A DNA stretch of 64,000 bases. It comes from Hydrogenophaga sp. IBVHS2. Its GTDB lineage: Bacteria > Pseudomonadota > Gammaproteobacteria > Burkholderiales > Burkholderiaceae_C. Shown here piece by piece: positions 37,901-42,581 of the stretch; positions within the stretch are counted from its first letter, which is position 1; each line of letters starts with the position of its first letter. The notes beneath the pieces are model-generated. The model saw only the letters and a list, made by a program, of their open reading frames with translations. It was not told the origin of the DNA and did no database searches. The stretch spans positions 558,001 through 622,000 of the forward strand of contig NZ_NFUT01000002.1 of assembly GCF_002127215.1 (NCBI RefSeq). Reading direction: 5' to 3'. A program made the position numbers and the translations under genes.

Positions 37901-40477
37901 AGCGATCTGTTCGCATCGCTCACCCGGGGCAGCTACTGGGGTGAAGAGCTGCTGAGCAACCAGATCCGTGCGGCGGCCCTCAACCGCAGCAGCACCGAGG
38001 TGCCGGCACCGACCTACACCAACGTGTCGGGCCGCCGGGTGGTGCTCGACGTGGGTGGCGCCACCGGTTCTGTCGGTCGCTACATCGACAACCTGCGGGT
38101 CGATCTCTACAACCCGGACGGAACGACCCGGACCCTGACCGATCTGGAGCGCCAGGCCCTGCTGCTGGCCAGCAGCCCGGGCGATCTGGAAACCGTCAAT
38201 GGCAGCAACGGCCGTCCCGCCGCCTTCATCGTGCGGCAGAACCGTCCGCTGATCGTGCGCGCCACCGAGGGCCTGGACGCCACCGCCGGCCTCAACGTGG
38301 TCCTGACGGCGCGCGGCAGCCTGCCGGTGGAGCGCATCGAGGCCCGTACCGGTCAGGTGCGGGTGGCGGCCGAGGAGGGCATCGTGCGGGCCCTGGGGGC
38401 CACCGGCACCGCCATGACCGCCGGCGCGGGCGGCATCATCCTCAACGCCGGTCGCGGTGGCATCGGCACCGAGACCCAGGCCCTGACCCTGGCCGGCCAG
38501 GCCGGCCAGGACCTGCGCCTGATCCAGGCCCGCGCCGGCGGCAGCGTCAACCTGCAGCGGGTGGACGATGGCAACCTGGTCTTCGACGAGCTGACCTCGG
38601 GCGACCGCCTGCAGGTCACGGTGGGGCAGGGCGATCTGCTGGCCAGTGCCGACGCGCTGGACATCGCGGCGCACCGCATCGACCTGAGCGTGGCCGATGG
38701 TCGTGTGGGCAGCGTCGATCCGGCCGGACACGCCCGCTGGCTGGTGGGCCGGGCCGCCGGCGGCACGGCCGAGGGCAGCCTGTCGTTCCAGGTGCGCGAC
38801 GGCTTCGCACTGGAACTCGCTGCCGGCAGCCAGGGCCTGCGGGTCACCGATCAGGGGGGCCAGGCGTCCCGCGCCGGCTCGATCGACTGGCGCGTGCCCG
38901 ACACCGCCACCGGTGACGGCCTGGACCTCACGCTGGACACCGCGCTGGCCCTGACCCAGGGCATGCGCCTGCGCGGCGAGGCCGACCTGCGCATCACGCA
39001 GCAGGGTTCGGTGACGGCCGCTGCGGGCGACATCGATCTGGCATTCGCCCGCCTGCGCTCGGAGCGCACCGGCGGCCTGGACCTGGACGCGCAGGGCACG
39101 GGCGCCGAGGGGCAGCTGCGGCTGCGTGCCTCGGAAGGCGATGTCTTCATCGCCGGTCTGGCCGGCCGCACCCTCTCCGTGGACGCGGTGGGGCGCATCG
39201 AAGGACGGGATGGTGCGGTGCACCTGCAGGCCCGCGAGTCGGTGGACCTCAACGGGGCCGGTGGGGGCAGCGGCATCGGCACTTCGGCGGCGCGGCCGCT
39301 GGTGGTGGACGCACCGACGGTGGCCGCCTCCAGCGCCAGCGGGGATGTGTGGCTGTCGCTGCGTGGCGCATCGGTGCGGGCTGACCGGCTCAGCGCCCAG
39401 GGCACGCTGGATGTGCTGGCCCAGGGCGCGCTGCAGATCACGGCCGATGCTCAGGCCGGCAACGATCTGCGGCTGCAGGCCGGTGGCAACATCGACATGC
39501 GCGACGCCACCAGCCAGCAGGGCAGCATCACCATCGCCACCCCGGGCGAGCTGCGCTTCGGGGCTTTGCTGGCGCCGGCTCCCACCGCCGCCATCACGGT
39601 GCGCACCGGCGGCAGCATCATCGGCGACCGCATCGAGTCGGGCGACCTGATCGACCTGCGCTCGGGCCAAGCGCTGCAGGTCGGCAACCTGACCGGCCGC
39701 CGGGTGCGGGTCGACACCCAGGCGGCGCTGAGCATCGATGTGTTGCGCACCGAAGAGGCCAGTCTGTTCAGCGCCACCGAGCTCAGCCTGCGCGAAGGCC
39801 GCATCCAGCGCCGCATCGATCTGGGTGCCCCGCGCGTGCAGGCCGGCATCGTGCACACCGGTGGCCCGGCGCCGCTGCTCTTCACCCTGGGCGGCTACCA
39901 GCCGGGCAGCGTGGCCGATGCGGCCCGCCTGAACGTCGCCAGCGGCGCGGGCATCCGATCGACCGACGTGCGGGTGAGCGATGCGGTGTTCGACTTCAGT
40001 GCGCCGTCGTACGCCCTGGAGGACGTCTACGCCCTCAACCGGCTGGAGGTCAACCATGCGGGCGTGCGCGTGGTGGCCGACAACCGCGCGCCGGACGTCA
40101 GCGACCCGCAGACCGATCTGTTCCTGTACGAGCCGGATGCCCGCTTCGCGCTGTTCGGCCGCAACGGGGCGGTGTTCACCACCTCCTACGTGCTCAAGGG
40201 ACGGCAAGGCCTGCCGGTGTTCATGAGCAACTACAACCTGCCGCACACCGACGCGGACCTGCTGACCTACGGCACCACGGTGCTGACGGTCAAGGGCCTG
40301 CTGGCCACGCAGCAGCACACCGGCGGGCTGTCCAGCCTGGGCAGCGTGCCGGGCCTGTTCCCGTCCTACCTGCCGCGTCCGCAGATGCCGCGGCCGCAGA
40401 TGCAGCCGCCGGCCAGCGGCCCGGCCCTGCGGGCCTCGGCCGACGACAGCGTGGAGGTCAGCCTGGCGCCGCAGTGA
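22958..40477 (+). CDS. Giant filamentous exoprotein (TpsA; LktA/FHA-like), 5,839 residues
   Basis: A single uninterrupted gene. After a long Arg-rich signal peptide ending near AQAQA (residue ~45), a TPS secretion domain follows (to about residue 180; NLQVLNSGG, STAFNAFSRFEV, GNTVNVHIP, GAIGGHAVFASPDGMVVGPNG). From about residue 250 to 3,700 the protein is built of degenerate 70-100-residue beta-helix repeats with Ala/Gly-rich cores and recurring VSVNxxxxxTxAxI-type strands. A Lys-rich helical stretch lies at ~1486-1548, and an aromatic, Trp-rich, apparently helical block at ~4825-5005 interrupts the beta-helix. Only nine cysteines were found, eight of them in close pairs. There is no C-terminal barrel, so export must rely on TpsB. 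It resembles leukotoxin LktA-type adhesins; adhesin or toxin is undecided. Confidence 0.9.
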   Translation: MKAPVLRSGVRRLPYRRPPAPLPLVVALASAFGVVKPAQAQANNLQVLNSGGTPVTSTQISVNGARTDITTGTVRGSTAFNAFSRFEVASGNTVNVHIPTAANTVVNLVQNAITVNGTVNAVKNGAIGGHAVFASPDGMVVGPNGVINAGRVSVHTPQRAEFDRITGNIGNATGDALTERLVAGQLPRSGTGLIRVEGQINAIEGVRLDAGATVNVTATGAVRAGADAAQATGLRAAVNAGSANAPVVMRQVGGVIEIVAEGAVNLAAGSRLDASHRGAGTLAAGEGTGGSISVTGQTVTVAGTVDASGRRGGGSVRIGTIPGRVYDAQSELEAALRADPNFDVAGESLLSTDPTGANGAGTTTADSTEPGAARVITRAVTLASTGLVQANATEQGHGGTIVYGSQASSAGAPASEMTLIQGTSEARGAGAGGNGGSIEYLGSRVRIDATAVTDRSAAGGGVAGTTVLGAQSFRVAAGANEAYDCSLDCTVTTGTLQNLLGGGNLTLRAANAFGTATIDILDGVDVDLTSVMTSPDRVFRLQSEDITLGEGARIRTGGGKLILSGLGSPDATVSLFTDTPLEVQTQAQKPLEYLALGGTNGGTVTLRRNAAIITRPPRNGGSGDGRTGDMGGAAGDVILRGERIDLQEGSGIYAQGDGTHAGGRVEITSYSAANHYLVISETDSSITLAGTVRARQIDATAMAYAGAAGNQEKFAMQALGLLGGISAAVEIARADATTRVTGTATLQADADINLSALTTTDANISMKMFATNNLQNAVALAAAYAETGGAASTLIEGGSITAGGKLGVLALNSATAISKVKMFSLAGAPINAGFSMIKTDNSAVAEVTGGTISASAVDIQAFQVGNTFNNLKMQIISPKASEGGPANSDSDGLGVGGAVSLSNLTSRATLGVDLSNVGNVTVLSDTTTWQNYNAVSTGFTEKVPAAVKFAAKGYLAKAPGKAGAIGQYIGTSFQNALARNNTNGQFTVPFQASATMALAMNTLNASAEVMPGTTIDASGNVAVVARTENHNTRNISVAKTKGKDDVGVTISAAVGVGFYEHNASVVIGQGADITGANIGLLSESLQPLDVLWDDQFDIRNRPAKLIKALKPPSFGLPQYVLTSYVSATSKAKDGGDDGTSVGLAGAVNWTQFKNNTSTWVAPEAQLTATAAVDATWELNIRRPDAPLAQVDPELDDNLVAPPSGNTTATAQLLCSFEADPAACLASAELPPGKVVVYGVFPVDEPPPVLGVVLKDKLSFDRSLSVRADSDTFAITAAGNAAGLIPKPGSVSGDVAVGASVNVLKTEHKVAAVVDQAARLTAASTIEVDARANDALVALVPSGGKGDQAAVTLLGGVILTDNQVRALTDSTAVVASRNFVQNAHQNITAVNLALAFTQSSSAAVGVGLAYNDVRTDTQSRIGTDVGTSDPWLRQGRSVTAPVLPPPAERGVRVSDTFSVDAQTQGTVVALGVMASDTANDDPNTYYGPDKKPSRLDNFKDSASKLKAQATTAIDNKRNALADKLKSIPKIGDTLSKQVAVKEGKDPKPTESEFDINVAVSANAAVNTARHVTRAVVEDATLGARNTATDTPRFTVAVLEQVNAIGASGAGAISRGKDPNVSTKAGGSGAVAINIVANTAEAVVRRSTVSDFGALDVLAERKGENVSVGLGLTASSGGTQGDTQSVGLAVSASVSAVDNTLQALVERSTLTGATGGNGDVQVYARDSTLTGVGGGSISVKQNKGVGATVAVGLINSDVTAAIRGGRISQVDDVTVGAFDPTTLVSAAAAGAINSAGDGANKPSISINGSVAVNFAATTTRAEITSAAVQGQPNERADIDAGGTVTVVSSDQPTQAVQAAFNAHHARFAAGAPRGEATAEADEDRTDFGQGFLANTTDSGQPNISAQKEGPEGDPDNSSPAVTWDTTRAGSVLVGIAGNVNIQGNSAGVGLAVSVSDKHHIAEVYDADVDAASMAVSAKASTLGVNVGVGVAVSTDNSSFAAMGSGAATVNNNRTHALLGREGTTTTVNLSGSADDALRVSAEDETQNWTVGGNVVVSTKGKAALGLALAVGTSEASTHARVEHVTVRLPDGGARVDASSKTDIFSLALSGGAAPSGTAFNGSFTYNEVGTSTLARIGTGADIEAEGVVVRAGDTSDAADRDSRIFSLAGTGNGGGDAAIGAAVNINVIQMRNEAVVSGARVSTGAGGLRQRALSNGEIWAAAISVGASGKLAFNGASANSGVDNVTVAENIGSDIDSTGDVELVALDASNSRLLSLGLALGGNGAGGAAISVNAQASETRATLRGNPADTDAAVDARNVKVQADTNGSIGVIAVGLGGSKEAAVAGSISVNVINNSTVAEIDGGARVDADHNVLVQARDRGEIASLAGGIAISVNTFSAAVGASASANVIKSSTQALVGKATDTAVTVVNARAADASDRLTVGNGQLTEQVVYDGFESAENYAAPTLTEATREVTGLAVNASSIRHVKSMGLTGALSASIGAGVAGNLGAQVVAGDTTARIEKARINVDRSVVNGTSDASVQAENGTILPRDTTTVSYAGVTGANQHVDVQASSHQYSANFALAGAGSGLIAATGAVSVDVNQADTIAEVRNAEVDAGGRLSVNASSTGGLAGVVMSVAGAGAVAGAGTIEVAVTKGLTRAGLYDAEVYARRIDIDASSRTGAKFVVGAGAVSAGVGAGAGSVIVAVSEQTTLAEIDGNRTAGRLGLQRRVVADSQGGQVEGDGDITVDAVTDVRNAEVVLAVAGSSGTAVAGVIDVSVHSSTTQALVRQADLQASGRNRGVVVENQDRSQGEVTVVDGGIRVRAEDRGNILRAAGSAGVSWGGGGGASGAVSIMVARSEALASVSGSIVQAPKLEVESLNRKQIDSYAIGLGAGTDAGVGGTFSLIMLGTAPASGPEALQAFTGSGKGGSSLDLAAQATASLDGVFELKETNDDGVEGRNEKALDAQTRSDILGGASTRTNVGSLLSSSGANSSKALLSDSIVRVGALDIDARSETSIINGSGALGVGGAVGVGGSIGLTFVNNAVEAGLVRSLVRPQTEGGLQPDVTLSAVAANLQRGSSYTVDNGDNDVACGLDTTVCGVTVAGGGGGFVGFGAAIAHATLNNQVYAHLDGDVQGKDVTVEATDGSKAELFTLGAGVGLVAAGVSSATAERNGEVRAEINPDVGSTGRGAAFTPATSPAGLGGTWVQASGDVRVAATTSGRLETQAIAVSAGAASGAGAGTGTWDRMVTRARIGDRALVGSTGGDIAVLATHSATQSNRSIGVAVSSSASLGVSASTARVLSLTEAEIADGASVLVRTAPRADGTFHEGTLRVTASDTSDARTEAIAGTGALLVGANAAVAETTQNARTQARLGDDVTLGSGALALSATSQVRGDAVATGISVGGLLSLGAAIARTNGQTDTDVTVGLRTAYAREGDTIAPPSRIGIVADGTSRLLARSLAGSGGIISGAASSAKVLDTGRATVSLATGTDADNAVHLRGDRIEVASRYRSNYALHGNAVNASVVGASGTEAEYSNTDAGSGRRSVSTVDVGRHAAIKGVLGVSLSSLNGVDRVPGTASPTDPDSEYVATGAGGGLISGGAVLARQTLRHEAATRVADDVLIGTCGNPYYLPGNVTITARTTSDADIRVKLNTGGAIQAPFTDAHTDLDSQVSATLGERVRILSSGVFALTTSADHKALSEALTKTYGAIGIAGGSSSTVLKVNENVRVGRNTSIFSWDTAHIGAGMSAEGAAANLLGARAITDVYNYAVIPITPELAADGQAIDNATVVLEAGSDIRSVRDVNLKAARGLADAKVQASGHNPYSENTQELTAEGTTLVQYNSSLTVNGRLAAGVRSDVQVRIDGAGQLTYQVSDGGTDAGAAALRTNDDWQVAPLDALADLRGFSPVGVFLKTRLNAAGYLNGLAASETDPVEKDRLQRLAGLVNQQTLDAFILPDLRAAGGSITVDASTVNGTGSLRAAGGARISIRNSGESHLILNNIEIPDAASGGRVDFVRGGQGSLSVTRIRTDAKPQIEVITDYTSPQGGKGPVLFAQSGRLPNGVSSEINNLTGDVLLRNDWGDIAVTSGVFAATIRQEAPNGAISIGSPNQPYFVGGDPAFAWAAAVAQVARRSAFASDMTPFQIAMIAADDRVRQLTGSPSTSQLQLSQVLSGVNSEWVYNYANQGEVFRNYFNLNVADPNFGQIPGDYRNTNPAELRWYDNRYFFPVYVQVARSSSSGSVFSGANAPADGSRAGLNGGQLVDLNASILDVNGRISSGVTGNQSVRVNRDATVTVGDNTIGVLNCLLDAVCALRAGLTGHIDPRTGQYRLDTMGNGVALAVNPGDRVVPIWFDTTSQTLVTRPMSGGDGGRIVLNGQIINSSRLNAEGGTLGLIQLNSGAPQFDIRNETPFKLSVATINTGTLANSTLRITDRLNVSGNQPLTTWYVYNPNPGAGTGFTRYTLRGVPTTLEPPSGLSGEYLGQVGNLSYAPVAGARLNWSRTATIKRDIYNPVAGSNAWWDYRTTDWTFDGAGWVNNQNYSVSIDPARQGENLALTTTTSVLSEPIYTVGYTANGAATRRFVMVNRIRATQNISVRADTPIPIRTAGAPEGRIQITSQGGIELAGSLLNRTGVTSLEDTSSALGIRNRAGADVTLTARELLLSARADIGAAPDLSGLSRPLRVDMTLSGGVPVGSLSATSGQGSVWLDVLGPVRLGTLRADAGTARLHAAGSIAATGQVRAALVDLQSRNGGIHGATPTDFLDLGGGVINAVARQDIRIRNSGSEVMRVGEVLSEVGDVYLRSPAGMRDAREETPLDIRSTEEIDAVWKQRLAMFDETAARDDAVRHTVSPYEQRIRGEYDTWWRLLDAGEVQADGSFRIGRVDESWRERVRAASSLAQNATDEQVQRYILDQWAQRLRSERGLSAGAAVSDAEVQQFAAGLYQRLSRSFSEAWGNDSWQQSAAFRSYDAGFRFDMQTQNSDLFASLTRGSYWGEELLSNQIRAAALNRSSTEVPAPTYTNVSGRRVVLDVGGATGSVGRYIDNLRVDLYNPDGTTRTLTDLERQALLLASSPGDLETVNGSNGRPAAFIVRQNRPLIVRATEGLDATAGLNVVLTARGSLPVERIEARTGQVRVAAEEGIVRALGATGTAMTAGAGGIILNAGRGGIGTETQALTLAGQAGQDLRLIQARAGGSVNLQRVDDGNLVFDELTSGDRLQVTVGQGDLLASADALDIAAHRIDLSVADGRVGSVDPAGHARWLVGRAAGGTAEGSLSFQVRDGFALELAAGSQGLRVTDQGGQASRAGSIDWRVPDTATGDGLDLTLDTALALTQGMRLRGEADLRITQQGSVTAAAGDIDLAFARLRSERTGGLDLDAQGTGAEGQLRLRASEGDVFIAGLAGRTLSVDAVGRIEGRDGAVHLQARESVDLNGAGGGSGIGTSAARPLVVDAPTVAASSASGDVWLSLRGASVRADRLSAQGTLDVLAQGALQITADAQAGNDLRLQAGGNIDMRDATSQQGSITIATPGELRFGALLAPAPTAAITVRTGGSIIGDRIESGDLIDLRSGQALQVGNLTGRRVRVDTQAALSIDVLRTEEASLFSATELSLREGRIQRRIDLGAPRVQAGIVHTGGPAPLLFTLGGYQPGSVADAARLNVASGAGIRSTDVRVSDAVFDFSAPSYALEDVYALNRLEVNHAGVRVVADNRAPDVSDPQTDLFLYEPDARFALFGRNGAVFTTSYVLKGRQGLPVFMSNYNLPHTDADLLTYGTTVLTVKGLLATQQHTGGLSSLGSVPGLFPSYLPRPQMPRPQMQPPASGPALRASADDSVEVSLAPQ

Positions 40478-40483
40478 GGCACC

Positions 40484-40517
40484 GGGCGGCGGTCAGCCCT
40501 GCAGCTGACCGTCGCCC
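40484..40517. terminator. Strong hairpin between the giant exoprotein gene and the PACE gene
   Basis: The arms 40484-40497 (GGGCGGCGGTCAGC) and 40504-40517 (GCTGACCGTCGCCC) form a 14-bp stem with one G-T pair and a 6-base loop. It sits just after the exoprotein stop and overlaps the last codons of the minus-strand gene. There is no T-run, but the stability and position suggest a bidirectional terminator. Confidence 0.5.
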
Positions 40518-40945
40518 GTGCCGGCGGGCAGGGCCGAGGCCGGCAGGCCGAACACCCGGTCGAAGGCCCAGTTGAAGACGAAGGTGTAGATCAGGAAGAA
40601 CACGATCAGGCCGATGTCCATGACGAAGGCCTCCCACAGCGTGAGGTCCAGCCACCAGGCAAAGGCCGGCACCAGGGTGATCACCAGACCGGTCTCGAAA
40701 CCCACGGCATGCGCCACCCGCCGTCCCAGGCTGCGGCCCCGGGTGGCCTGTCGGGATTCCCACCACTCGAACGCGGTGTTGTAGGCCAGGTTCCAGACCA
40801 CGGCCACCACGGCCGCGCCCACGGCGGCCACGCCGGCCCGCTCCAGGTCGCTGCCGGAGAACAGCTGGAGCATCACGGTGGAGGCGGTGATGGCGATCAG
40901 CTCATAGAGCGTGACGTAGACGAGCTTGCGCTGGAGACCTTGCAT
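40493..40945 (-). CDS. PACE family efflux transporter
   Basis: A 150-residue inner-membrane protein made of two tandem bacterial transmembrane-pair units, giving four helices: LQRKLVYVTLYELIAITASTVML... and RRVAHAVGFETGLVITLVPAFAWWL.... The acidic residue in the first helix (YEL, residue ~14) corresponds to the Glu essential in AceI, and the second unit repeats the pattern with GFET. PACE proteins export chlorhexidine, acriflavine and natural polyamines by proton exchange. The ATG at 40945 is chosen because the upstream in-frame region reads as non-membrane Pro-rich sequence. It is convergent with the giant exoprotein gene and divergent from a cupin gene. Confidence 0.87.
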   Translation of the reverse strand: MQGLQRKLVYVTLYELIAITASTVMLQLFSGSDLERAGVAAVGAAVVAVVWNLAYNTAFEWWESRQATRGRSLGRRVAHAVGFETGLVITLVPAFAWWLDLTLWEAFVMDIGLIVFFLIYTFVFNWAFDRVFGLPASALPAGTGDGQLQG

Positions 40946-41041
40946 GGGGGGCCCGGGAACCAAACCCGCGACTCTAACCGGTCGGGCCCGCCCATGCACC
41001 GACACGGTGCAGGGTATCTCAGCCGGGGGCAGAATCTCCGC

Positions 41042-41743
41042 ATGAAACTCCGTGCCGACTGGTCCCAGCGCTGTGTGGTCCACAGCAATGACCTGCCCTG
41101 GGTCCCGTCACCCTCGAAACTGGTGGAGCGCCGCATGCTCGAGCGCGACGGCGACGAGGTGGCCCGCGCCACCTCGGTGGTGCGTTACGCACCGGGCGCC
41201 CGGTTCGACGCCCACGACCACGGGCTGGGCGAGGAAATCCTGGTGCTCGAGGGCGTGTTCAGCGACGAGAGCGGCAACCACGGCCCCGGCACCTACCTCA
41301 AGAACCCGCCGGGCTCGCGGCATGCGCCGTTCTCGGAGCCGGGCTGCACCCTCTTCGTCAAGCTGCGTTACCAGGACCCGCAGGACCAGGCGCAGCTGGC
41401 CATCGACACCCGCCGCGCCGACTTGCGCCCGGGCCTGGTGCCCGGCCTGTCGGTGCTGCCGCTCTCGTCCTTCGGCACCTGCCACACCGCGCTGGTTCGC
41501 TGGGCGCCGGGCACGTATTTCAACCCGCACCAGCACTACGGGGGCGAGGAGATCTTCGTGGTGGAGGGCGTGTTCTCCGACGAGCACGGCGATTACCCGG
41601 CGGGCAGCTGGCTGCGCAGCCCGCACCTGAGCCAGCACCAGCCGTTCTCGCGCGAGGGCTGCCTGATCTTCGTGAAGACCGGGCACCTGCTGGCGGATGC
41701 GCAGGCACCGGCCGGCACGGGTTACGGCCGCGTCGGCGCCTGA
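41042..41743 (+). CDS. Double-cupin protein of the ChrR anti-sigma cupin type
   Basis: A 233-residue protein of two homologous cupin domains. The first has FDAHDHGLGEEILVLEGVFSDESG (about residues 55-80) and the second FNPHQHYGGEEIFVVEGVFSDEHG (about 160-185). Each has the complete His-x-His...Glu metal motif, and the sequences around them resemble the C-terminal cupin of ChrR-type anti-sigma factors. The N-terminal zinc-binding anti-sigma domain is absent and no sigma-factor gene is adjacent, so an enzymatic or sensing role is as likely as sigma control. It lies directly upstream of tRNA-Leu. Confidence 0.8.
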   Translation: MKLRADWSQRCVVHSNDLPWVPSPSKLVERRMLERDGDEVARATSVVRYAPGARFDAHDHGLGEEILVLEGVFSDESGNHGPGTYLKNPPGSRHAPFSEPGCTLFVKLRYQDPQDQAQLAIDTRRADLRPGLVPGLSVLPLSSFGTCHTALVRWAPGTYFNPHQHYGGEEIFVVEGVFSDEHGDYPAGSWLRSPHLSQHQPFSREGCLIFVKTGHLLADAQAPAGTGYGRVGA

Positions 41744-41768
41744 AAATCGCCGCCCGGGCCCAACCTGC

Positions 41769-41783
41769 GACAATCGGGGGTCT
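41769..41783 (+). promoter_or_regulatory. Possible -10 element and GC-rich discriminator of tRNA-Leu
   Basis: GACAAT (41769-41774) followed by CGGGGG lies just upstream of the tRNA gene. A GC-rich discriminator is usual for stable-RNA promoters. I see no good -35 element. Confidence 0.3.
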
Positions 41784-41872
41784 GCCTCGATGGTGAAATT
41801 GGTAGACACAGCGGACTTAAAATCCGCCGCCCCCACCAGGGCGTACCGGTTCGATTCCGGTTCGGGGCACCA
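41784..41872 (+). tRNA. tRNA-Leu (anticodon UAA)
   Basis: The acceptor arms GCCTCGA and TCGGGGC pair with one G-T. The D-arm region contains GGTGAAATTGGTAGAC, and the anticodon stem GCGGA/TCCGC encloses loop CTTAAAA with anticodon TAA (41818-41820). A long class II variable arm (CGCCCCCACCAGGGCG) and a T-arm CCGGTTCGATTCCGG follow. CCA is encoded at 41870-41872. The length of 89 nt fits a class II tRNA. Confidence 0.97.
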
Positions 41873-41932
41873 GCCACGGCCGGACACCATCACCGGCCAC
41901 CCTTCCGGACATCACCGGACCAGCGAGTTTTC

Positions 41933-42553
41933 ATGAGCCAATTCAACGCCCCCTTCGAAATCCATGTGCACGGCGACCTGCCCCTGCGCGAGGACGTGGC
42001 CTACGAGCAGATCCAGGAGGCGCTCAAACCCCTGTGGCAGTACGCCGGCGCCCGCTCGCTGGCCGCCGCTGCGGCCAGCAGCTACGAGGACGAGCCCGGC
42101 ATCCGGGTCGATCAGGAAGCCCACGTGCTGCAGATCTGCTGGACGGTGGCCGGTGACGAGGACTTCCGCCAGACCATGGAAGAGGCCTGCATGGGCCTCA
42201 ACGAGATCAGCGCGGCCGGCGCACCGCTGGAGGTGTCCTTCTACGACACCGAGTACGACGAGGAAGACCCGGCCGAGGGCGAGGAAGCCCGCGACGACTT
42301 CGTCATGTTCTTCGTCGGTCCCACGCCGGCGGCCATCATGCAGACCCAGCGCGACCTGCTGGTGCAGGACGTGGTGCACGTCATGGAGCGCCACTTCGAC
42401 GCCGCCGAGCTCGGCGATGTGGTGGGCGCCATCGACCAGCTGTTCACCCAGCGCTTCGACGCGCTGGTCAATTCCATGCAGCTGGGCCGTCCGCCGCGCG
42501 GCCATGGCGGCTCGGGCCACGGCGGCCCGCGCAAGCCGCGCCACCTGCACTGA
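41933..42553 (+). CDS. Conserved hypothetical protein with acidic middle and Gly/His/Arg-rich tail
   Basis: A 206-residue soluble protein without signal peptide or membrane segment. It starts FEIHVHGDLPLREDVAYEQIQEALKPLW, has a strongly acidic stretch near residues 103-120 (YDTEYDEEDPAEGEEARDD) followed by a hydrophobic strand FVMFFVGPTPAAIM, and ends in a basic GHGGSGHGGPRKPRHLH tail that could bind metal or nucleic acid. I do not recognise a family with confidence; it looks like a conserved protein of Burkholderiales. The gene lies 60 bp after tRNA-Leu and 28 bp before the MFS transporter, possibly co-transcribed with the latter. Confidence 0.7.
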   Translation: MSQFNAPFEIHVHGDLPLREDVAYEQIQEALKPLWQYAGARSLAAAAASSYEDEPGIRVDQEAHVLQICWTVAGDEDFRQTMEEACMGLNEISAAGAPLEVSFYDTEYDEEDPAEGEEARDDFVMFFVGPTPAAIMQTQRDLLVQDVVHVMERHFDAAELGDVVGAIDQLFTQRFDALVNSMQLGRPPRGHGGSGHGGPRKPRHLH

Positions 42554-42581
42554 AGCCCGGGCGGCCTGAGGACATCCACCC

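Noticed and set aside
33287..40318. A 2,343-codon open frame on the minus strand opposite the C-terminal half of the exoprotein
   Set aside because: Same artefact: stop codons are rare on the complementary strand of GC-rich, Ala/Gly/Asp/Thr-rich coding sequence. No start signal or domain supports it.
41042..41743. ChrR-type anti-sigma factor with a partner ECF sigma gene
   Set aside because: The zinc-binding anti-sigma N-terminal domain is missing and no sigma-factor gene is adjacent; only the two cupin domains can be supported.
41784..41932. tRNA-Leu as an integration site for a mobile element
   Set aside because: No integrase, no direct repeat of the tRNA 3' end and no change in gene style was seen on either side; the flanking genes look like ordinary chromosome.
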